NCBI GenBank assembly: GCA_023014365.1
Contig: JAEBUN010000002.1
Coordinates: forward strand, 496,001-560,000
From: Lepiota brunneoincarnata
Taxonomy: Eukaryota > Basidiomycota > Agaricomycetes > Agaricales > Agaricaceae
Length of the DNA stretch: 64,000 nucleotides
Direction of reading: 5' to 3'
Part shown: one piece after another, positions 56,288 through 64,000 of the stretch
How the letters are laid out: each line of letters opens with the position of its first letter
Position numbering within the stretch: the first letter of the stretch is position 1
Notes under the pieces: generated by a model
Told to the model about the DNA's origin: nothing
The model's database searches: none
What the model saw: only the letters and a program-made list of their open reading frames with translations
Position numbers and translations under genes: made by a program

Positions 56288-56799
56288 TTTTAGTGACTAT
56301 CTCTAGAACACCCTGGCCCGTCGTTATCTACCTGCCGCCTTATTCCGATCCTGCTATGTATTACAATTCTTTGGGATGTTGATTTCCATCTCTGATTGAT
56401 CAGTTCTGCACCCGAGTAAAATATGGAAAAAAAAAGTATTTGATTAAAGCACTACCATATGTAATAGTCATAATCATCTACAGGTAAAACAATGAGAAGA
56501 TACACCCTAGCCTGAGCGGTAATAGTCTTGGGAATTTAAATAAAGGAGATAAACAAGGGGGTGATTGACATAACGCATCAAAAGAACACAAAAATCCTGG
56601 AGGGATAAAAAATGCAGAAATGTAGCGCGAAGGTCGAAATTGAAGGGAAAGTAAGGAGAAGAGAAACGATACGAATTGGAAGGTACAGTGCCTCCCCGAG
56701 GACAGTTTGTTCGACCGCGATATGCCCTTCTGCTCACCTCTCACCGAAGTATTGATCACAGCAGCATTCCATCCCCATAGAAGGCGCCCATTAATCGGT

Positions 56800-56950
56800 G
56801 CCAGCTGCCTCACACCTTTTCCTTGAAAAACTTGACAAATTCATTCGCGACGATTTCCGAATGCATTGTGTCGAACCTCATGGCCTGCGCCTTCCACACT
56901 GGCCGATGGCGCCTTTGGCAGGAGTTCGATTATACAGGGTGAATAGTTGC
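56800..56950 (-). pseudogene. Alpha/beta-hydrolase 3' stub, copy C
   Basis: Remnant of the hydrolase last exon, still readable as VEGAGHEV, then a damaged stretch and FVKFFKEK before a stop. More decayed than stub B; a deletion removed the segment between I-I-E-L-L and the catalytic-His region. Confidence 0.6.
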
Positions 56951-57617
56951 AGTGGACCAAGAACTGGTGCTCCCAACTAACCACACGGGAAGTCCAAATC
57001 GATTCTGGCCGAACTGGCTGAGCAGTCCATTTCCAAAAAAGTCAAAGTCGGGGCCGAACTTACATGCTGTGCAACCGGGCGTAGCACGGGCAGGACTTCC
57101 TGAGTGTGGGGGGGGGGAGGGATGTGGGTGGACAGCGAAATGACCTGGGATAATTTGTATGACAGAAGGTTTGGAGTGGCGAACGGCGGGAATGTGCCTA
57201 TTCTGGCTGGCAGGAACCGGGGAGATGGGTAGCGGCAGTTCGGGAGAGCCGCGCATATAGTCAGGCCTGTAACGAGATTCGGACTCGCAGTGAGGCTTCG
57301 ATTCGCTTCGGCGCACCTGCCTTACGGCCAGGTCACCTATTTGTGTCCTCAAGTATCCTGGAAGATCTGGGAGTGAAGCGGCGCTGGCAGATATGGATGC
57401 TGTTGTTTGAGAGTGATAGGATCAATTTCCAGCCAACGTACCCCTTCATGGGGCTCTTCATTCGGTCTTGATCGGCGACTCACTGTCAACCTCCCCCAAT
57501 CAAGACGACATGGTCTGCCAACATCAGCTGATTGGGCGCCAAAACCCCCCCCCCCGGCACTAGCAGTATATATCTACCCAGAACGGAATTTCAAACCATC
57601 AAGGACATTGCATTCTC

Positions 57618-58680
57618 TTGCAACTGCCTTCTTTTCGACCCGGTCTTGAATCCCCCTCTAGTGTTGTCACCAGAATATTCGCTGGGATACCGTCCATTGA
57701 AAGGATTACAGGGCTAGATCGGGCTCGCCAATTTATCAAGAACATCGTTGACACGATGCTATCAAAGCAGGATTTACGGTGCGTTCATCCCTTTACTCCC
57801 GCAAACCCTCTGCCGCGCATGTTAATCCTGATCACGGCTAACGATCAACTAGTGCCTTCGCAGCACACACATACTCCCTCCTGGTTTCTGCAGTGGTCCT
57901 ATTTACGATGATGGTTACTTTTGGCGCACCCTACTGGTTCTATCAGGAGTACAGGGCTCCCCACAATGAACATGGCCCGATGACATTCCCCAGCTTTTTC
58001 GAGCTCGGCTTCACTAGACAGGCGGCACATGGAAGATTATGGTCTGAGAAGACCAGGCAAATGAAGTCATCCTGGAAAACCTATCAAGTCCTGTCCGCTA
58101 CCACACTACCGTAATTTTTATATTTCTCATACTCCCCTTCGAGGCTAACGAGTAGCCCTAAAAAAAAACAGGTTGATGTTCCCAATGCTCTCTTCAACTC
58201 CTCTCCCTATGTGTTCCACAACGAGCATCTTAGAGACTATCGCAGTCCTCAGTGGAGTAATTAGTCTTGCCACCAGCACCGTCTACAAAGGGAGCGTCAA
58301 GTCACTGCAGAAAGAGCCCACCATCGACATTTGGATACGGGTACGGTTAAACTCCGAAATCCGTTCAAAGTGCCCTTACCGATTTACTATTTCTACCCAA
58401 GGCCTCAGCCAGTAATTGGTACAACAGCCCCAACAAGGCATTTTGGATATTCATTTCACTGCCGACCGTCTGGTTTATACCCTCATTCACTGCATCCGTT
58501 GTATCTATCGTTCTCTTGGCCCGGGAACGGCTCCCAACAGTACTCACCGCCGCAGATACCAACCAAGCGTGTTCCCTCGCAAGGCTCAACACTTTCAAAT
58601 ACCTCACTCTCGCGATCCTCGTAGCCGCTTTGGCTCACACGGCTTTCGTCCTCATGGCGTTAAAGTCACTGAAGAAATAG
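57618..58680 (+). CDS. Four-helix membrane protein, copy D
   Basis: Exons 2-4 are intact: YSLLVSAVVLFTMMVTFGAP, SILETIAVLSGVISLATSTV, then exon 4 with KAFWIFISLPTVWFIPSFTA and FKYLTLAILVAALAHTAFVL to the stop at 58680. The three introns match those of copy B in position and phase. Exon 1 is recognisable (IERITGLDRARQFIKNIVDT) but the ATG used in copies B and C reads ATC here, and I found no in-frame ATG nearby. The start is therefore unknown: another upstream exon, a non-AUG start (TTG at 57618) or loss of function. It forms a convergent pair with the complete hydrolase gene. Confidence 0.65.
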
Positions 58681-59306
58681 TTGTGATTACCAATTCAGGG
58701 CAACTGCCCACTATTTTTAGAACACTTTGTTCCGACTGGCTATTTCGTTCCGTTCCCGCTGTGTATGACTGTTTATTCTCAATGAAATGTTTCAATTTCC
58801 ATCTCCGATGTAGCCGGTTCCACGCCAACGGCGAAACCTCGGTAAGGCAATAGTCAATGTAAGTAAGGTAAGAAGAAAAACAAGGAATATAATCGTAGCA
58901 GTACCATACGTAGTAGTAGTAGTAGTCGTAATCATCTCACGGGTGAAACATGGAAAAAGATACACATGCCCAAGAGCTCGCCTCATCCGCAACTCATCTT
59001 GGGCATTTAAATAAATGGGGAATAAAACCAAGGGAGAGGTAGGCACGAGATCGTGATAAGGCATAACGCGCCAAAAGAATCCAGGGAATCCTGAAAGGGG
59101 ATGAAGTGTGTAGCGCAAAGGTCGAAATTTGAAGGGGAAAGAAGAAAAAGATATGAATTCAAAGCAAGTCCATCCAACACAGCGCCTCCCAGAGAGTAGT
59201 TCATTCAACCAACGATATGTCCCCTCTGCTTACCCCTTACCGAAACTTTGATAACGGCAGCATTCCTTCCCAATAAAAGCGGGCGCATCAATTGGCACTA
59301 ACTGCC

Positions 59307-60854
59307 TCACGGTTTTTCCTTGAAAAACTTGACCAATTCATTCGAGACGATCTCCGAATGTGTCGTGATGACTTCGTGGCCTGCGCCTTCCACACTAACC
59401 AATCGCGCCTTATGTCTGGTTTTCTCTGGCAGGAGTTTGATTATACGGGGCGAATATTTAGGGTGAACCGTGGTATCTTTTGTTCCCTGTATGATGTATA
59501 GCAGATGAATTAGACTCATATGGGCGTGGAAGGGTCTTGTGCATGTTACCCACGTGGATCAACAACACCTTCTTCCCCTCGAATCCACTCGACGCAAACA
59601 TGGCGGCCTGTCCCCTGATGGGACCGTCCCTCAATGACGAAGAGATAGCCGCATTATATCCTGGAAGGTGTGCTGACTGGAGTCGCACGATCTAACGCCA
59701 GTGATCAGAAATATGATAAGGGGGGACTGGGGTAAATTATTATTAAGCACCTCGATGATGGGATCAGACAGATCAGTCGCCTTTGCACTGGAGTTGGTCA
59801 AATGTTGCAGATATTTCTATCGAACAATGTTTAATTCTTTTGTATATGGCACGATGAAAAAGGGGCTGGAATACATACTCTGAAAGGCACGCTCGAAGCA
59901 ACGGTTTGTACCAAGGGTGAGGACATGAACTTGGCCGTACGTGAGATATCCTCGTTCTGATAAGATATCGCACCCCCCAATGACGCATTATCAGAACCAT
60001 GTGTTCATGTGGACAACGTTGTGCGTACCTCGATAAGTCCTGCAGAAGCGATCAGAATGACCTTTTCATCTACCAAATGGGGGAAATGCGCAGTAAAGGC
60101 AGCTGCTACGCCACCGCCCTATTAATTGGCACAATATAGCAAACATGCACACGCGCACGCGCACCCCACATCAGACATTATTAGTTCATTGTTCAAACAT
60201 TCACCCGGGCCCGTTTGACGCACCATAGACACACCGACGATGATAGCCTTGTCCCACTTGAGGTGTTGCATTAGAAGCGCAAGTTGAATCGAGAATAACC
60301 CGGGGTGATATGTAGTCTGGGGAGCATCAGAGTATCCTCTGCCATAGAGGTCTGTAGATAAGGTGAATCAGAAGAAAGCAAGAGGTGGAGCTGCATGCTT
60401 GCGGGGGCCGGCAAGCAAAGCAGGTGGAACTAACCGTAGAGCAAGACACGGTATCCATTGGCGGCAAGACGAGGCGCAACGTCTTTCCATACGATTGCAG
60501 GTATTGATAAGCCATGAATGAGAACCACCTAATGCGAAACAGAAGCCATGTATAAACCTTGGCCATCCTGTTAGCCGATTAGAGCTTGATACCCACCTTC
60601 TTCCCGTTCTCCGGACCCATGAGCCAGTAACGAACTCTCCCATATGGAAAGGTAACGTAGGAACCTCCCTCATAATAATCTTCAGGGTATATCTGCCAGG
60701 ATTTGGCGTTCTTTGGGAGATTGGCGAGTGAGTGGTGTATATGAACTGTTTCGGGAGGGCTTGGGAATGCAGCGAGTAAATAGGATGCAAATATTAGTGG
60801 GGGAATGAGAAGGAGAGAAAAGGTGAGGCAATGGTAGTATGGACTAGAGACCAT
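59307..60854 (-). CDS. Alpha/beta-hydrolase, membrane-anchored, complete copy
   Basis: Start MVSSPYYHCLTFSLLLIPPL, a hydrophobic signal-anchor. Following exons: YPEDYYEGGSYVTFPYGRVR, VVLIHGLSIPAIVWKDVAPR (H-G oxyanion region), DLYGRGYSDAPQTTYHPGLF, KAIIVGVSMGGGVAAAFTAH (nucleophile elbow G-x-S-x-G-G), LVDEKVILIASAGLIE, SSGFEGKKVLLIH, GTKDTTVHPKYSPRIIKLLP (acid region) and SVEGAGHEVITTHSEIV (catalytic His), ending in F-F-K-E-K-P. The catalytic triad elements are all present and the family is clear; the substrate is not. At least eight exons. Three truncated copies of its last exon lie upstream in the array. Confidence 0.82.
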
Positions 60855-61987
60855 GGTGCGGTGGGCGACGTGGAAGAGCGCTCTAGAGGCGAAGAAATAA
60901 GAGTGAGAGCAATTCCCCCACGTGGTGCACACAGTGGTCAGGCGCCAAGCAAGGACAAGCAAAGGGCGTGTGTGTCCCTGAGGAGAGCACTACTACCCAC
61001 TATTGTGGGAACTTTCCGCCCAGTCTGGCGCTCGATTGATTGCCGAACGTTGCTGCACTCACTACGCCACTGGTGTCTGACCTACCCCTCAGGCCTCAGG
61101 ATTGACATCAATATGTGCGGCAGATGTCACGCAAACCGCTCATTGGTCTTCTTACCAAGGGTATCTTAGTCCTGTCCAATTTCCCAGGCGAACTATATAT
61201 ACCCGCACATAACAAAATATACCGCCCCGCATTGCATGATGCCTTTCTTCCCATCGGAAACGTGTGTTGCCTGACACGGAAATCGTCTTCGGGCATGGAA
61301 GCCATGCTAAGGTGGAGATTACTTTTCGTACATAGGTCTAACCCCTGTCGGCTTGACATCATCACCTTCAAACCGAACGAGGAGCCGATTGCTCTAACCA
61401 GTAACCATGTCTGTACCATGGCCACCAGTGGGGGGACACGGGACCAAGGAATGGGCCAATCTACACACCACCTGACCAATCCATAGCCTTCGTCGCCCAT
61501 GTGAGTTAAATTTTGCTCACCCAAGTCTGTTAGCATATCTCATGTCATCATCGCCTTCCCGTTTTAGCAAATCCCTACACGAGCTCCACGGTTACGAAAT
61601 CACCCCGATTTTTTTTGTTGACCCAAGTCGAGCAAAGTGGAGCCTTAGAGCGCCCCCTACCGACGGTGTGCTTGCAGCCGCAAGCTTGAAATGATTGAGG
61701 TCTGCCGGGTTGTTCGCAACACGAGGGGATGTTTGTCGATGCATCTTTTATCGCACAATTTTCTGCGAGGAGTGTGCTAAATCGGTGCTGCTGGGTTGGG
61801 ACTGCATCAATGGAAGGCATTCAATAATCATATTGAACACACGTCACCCGACGACATCGCACCTAATCTCGATCGTCCGTATCAGGAAACTGTGAGTTGC
61901 AGCATATAAGTATAACGATCATTAGGTGCTTGTGGGCTCTTGGATACCCCGTCTTGCTTCCCTTGACTAGCACCACATTTCCTTCAT
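60855..61987. other. Intergenic region between hydrolase and phosphatase
   Basis: A TATATATA element near 61195 precedes a plus-strand open frame to 61486 (from ATG 61229 or later), but it has no introns, motifs or protein-like periodicity that I can defend. Otherwise nothing seen. Confidence 0.4.
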
Positions 61988-63926
61988 GAGCGTCTGTGCA
62001 CCAAGTACAAGCGCAGTTCTTAAAGACCAGTTGTTTCTCAGCAAGTAAGTGTTCATATCAACTCCGGCCTTCACCTCTCCTGATCTTCCACCGCTAGTTT
62101 CGCTGCAGTACAATCCTCTGAACATAGAAAGAAGCTTGGTATCACCCACATAGTGTCTGTGTGCCACGAATACCCCTCTGCCGGCGGAGACCCAAACACA
62201 CATATACATATCCCCGTCGAAGATACAGAATACGAAGACCTCTTGATACACCTACCAAAAGCATGTCGTTTTATCCAGGATGCGTTGGATAATGGAGGGC
62301 GAGTTTTGGTGCACTGTATGATGGGTGTGTCTCGGAGTACGACAGTTGTCGCAGCTTTCCGTGAGTAATCGTTCTCCATTATGTACGAGTTCGGGACACC
62401 GAAACGTCCGAAGTGATGAAGAGTCGGAAGATGGATGCCCGATCCGCTCTACGTTACATCAAACAACGTAAGTCTCGCTCAGTTAGCTTTCCCTTCACTC
62501 TCACAAAACTGTTCGTTAGGTCGACCTCAGGTCCATCCAAACTATGGGTTCATCAAACAGCTCGACACATACGCCAAATGCCAATACGAACCTTCACCAT
62601 CGAACCTCGTCTATCGCTCGTGGAAGAAACGCCAAGAGCAGGATGTGACTTCCTTCCTCAATCAATTAGTGGATACCGTCTCCATTATACCCAATAAAAT
62701 GTTACTTAGCAGGTGGGTCACTCGTAGGGGCTTGTTTCCGGCCGAAATCTCCAACCTTCTTCCGGCTACCCCGCCCAGACCCTGTGATTTTACGTTTTGT
62801 GACTGACTTTGTGAACCCTCCCCCCCCCCCCCCCCCCCCCTCCTCTCCATCTTTTCCTCTGAAACCGACCCGATCGGATTCCCCTTCAACTTCGGATCGC
62901 TCCCGATGGCCCCCATTAGCGATTTCCCCGATGACACTCGACAAGCCGAATCCCTACTCACCGATCTCGGTATTACCCATGTTCTCTCAATCTCACCTGC
63001 AGAAATACCCACTACCGTTCCTCTCTGCCACTCTCAAATCACCATCAAGTCACCATCGTCACATTAATCTGAGGAGCAACGCAAAGGAGGACCTACTACT
63101 GGCTTTACCCAGCGCAGTGAAATTTTTAGAAGAAGCGATGGACGAGAAGGATGGTTTGGTCCTTGTGTATTCGCAGATGGAGGTTCGGGCATGTACGGTT
63201 GCTTGTGCTTGTCGTGAGTTATTTCAATTCAAACTATTTACTTCTTGAGGGGTAACGTTAAATTTAGTGATGAAACAACGCAGATTGGCACCGGATGAAG
63301 CGTTCTCAGCAATCGAGGACGTCCTTCCTTTATTCAGTCCCACCATAAATTTCTCACGGAATCTCGAGATGTATGATGCGTGCGGGTACGAGCCCGCAAG
63401 GGATCATCCGTTTGTTCAGGAGTGGCTATCTTCTGATAGGCCAGAATTGCAATTCGGGAAATCCCAGAATAGTCACTCCCCGAATACGGGTTCTCCAAAG
63501 CAGCAGCCGCCGCCGCCGCCGCCAACGCATCACTACACATCAACTCCCACATGCTCGACACGATACCATGAGACAAAAACCCCGATCCAACAGCAGTTGC
63601 ATACCCCGTCGACAGAAACGCCTCCACGCACCTCCACCACGTACTTTGGACAACCAACACGAACGCAGAACCACCAACCTCATAGTCCCATGGACCTCGA
63701 AGCGAAAGCGAGAGATCTGTTGAGTGAGACTGGGTTAGATCTGGCGGCATTTGGGGATGCGTTGAGGGAGATTGAGAGTCGGGCTGTGTTTGGGTTCAGT
63801 CCTTGTAGTAGTAGTAGTAGCGGCAGCGTTCCGGATAGAAATGGGCGTGGGGATCGACAAGGTGGAGCTGGATTCTCCAAGAGGCTCCGTGAGGGGAGTG
63901 TTCCGAGGAAGCAACAGGCTGCTTAG
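61988..63926 (+). CDS. Tandem dual-specificity phosphatase with a dead second domain
   Basis: Exon 1 gives MSVCAPSTSAVLKDQLFLSN. Domain 1 follows: LGITHIVSVCHEYPSAGGDP, then the active site VLVHCMMGVSRSTTVVAAFL (H-C-x-x-G-x-x-R-S) and YIKQRRPQVHPNYGFIKQLD. After a long intron containing a 21-base C run (62820-62840), domain 2 reads DFPDDTRQAESLLTDLGITH, ALPSAVKFLEEAMDEKDGLV and, where the active site should be, VLVYSQMEVRACTV, then LMKQRRLAPDEAFSAIEDVL. His, Cys, Gly and Arg of the signature are all replaced. The C-terminus is Pro/Gln/Ser-rich with a helical end. One extra base near 63057 breaks domain 2 between S-P-S and H-I-N-L. Confidence 0.85.
62820..62840 (+). repeat. Poly-C tract (21 bases)
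   Basis: Homopolymer inside an intron of the phosphatase gene; its length is likely unreliable in any read technology. Confidence 0.9.
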
Positions 63927-64000
63927 TTCCTGATACCGTAATCATGTAATCTGTAATCCGATATTCCCACATTTTAATATCAATCTATCATAGGTTCTCT

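Noticed and set aside
61115..61486. Plus-strand frame downstream of a TATA-like element
   Set aside because: Overlaps an equally long minus-strand frame and shows no protein-like pattern; kept only as a note in the intergenic entry.
1..64000. Transposons, rRNA, CRISPR arrays or phage-like modules
   Set aside because: I saw no integrase, reverse transcriptase, transposase, terminal repeats or regularly spaced short repeats. The repeats present are tandem gene duplications.

Overview
The window is nuclear DNA of a filamentous basidiomycete, most likely an Agaricomycete. Genes are dense, cut by many 45-70 bp GT-AG introns, and lie on both strands. Fungal housekeeping proteins are mixed with families I know mainly from basidiomycetes (DUF6533 membrane protein, DUF6593-like protein, F-box-like proteins). 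I saw no bacterial operons, CRISPR arrays, rRNA or convincing tRNA genes.

Layout. (1) 0.2-20.5 kb, housekeeping: DUF6593-like protein (+), TTC27/Emw1 TPR protein (-), unrecognised charged nuclear-type protein (+), mitochondrial ribosomal protein uL13m (-), a 4.5 kb stretch without a supportable gene, NUP42/Amo1-type FG nucleoporin (-) divergent from TAF4 (+), F-box protein (+), AlkB-type dioxygenase (-), hotdog thioesterase (+). (2) 21.5-31.8 kb, an accessory island: four tandem copies of a tiny secreted-peptide gene (54-68 aa), then three members of a second small secreted family, one of them broken. All are on the minus strand. (3) 33.3-48.9 kb: DUF6533 membrane protein (-), NEDD8/Rub1 (-), sugar-type MFS transporter (+), SAP18 (+), ribosomal protein eS12 (-), Ski8-like WD40 protein (+), WW-domain protein (-), large coiled-coil protein (-). 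(4) 49.4-60.9 kb: a second tandem array. A four-helix membrane-protein gene (+) is present as one decayed fragment and four longer copies. Each longer copy is followed by a convergent alpha/beta-hydrolase gene, which is complete only in the last unit and is a 3'-terminal stub in the other three. (5) 62.0-63.9 kb: a dual-specificity phosphatase with one catalytic and one degenerate phosphatase domain.

Two things stand out. First, the two secreted-peptide families form a compact island; every member of the first family has a near-identical signal peptide, a short variable mature part with a GLLGG-like core, and an invariant C-terminal D-E-x-T-R. Second, many conserved reading frames (TTC27, AlkB, MFS, SAP18, eS12, phosphatase, two membrane-protein copies) are each broken by single extra bases, and I found no clear single-base losses. 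This looks like residual insertion errors of an unpolished long-read assembly, but it needs to be settled before any of these genes is called a pseudogene.

All gene models were spliced by eye. Exon ends are good where protein conservation guided them; first exons and UTRs are less certain.
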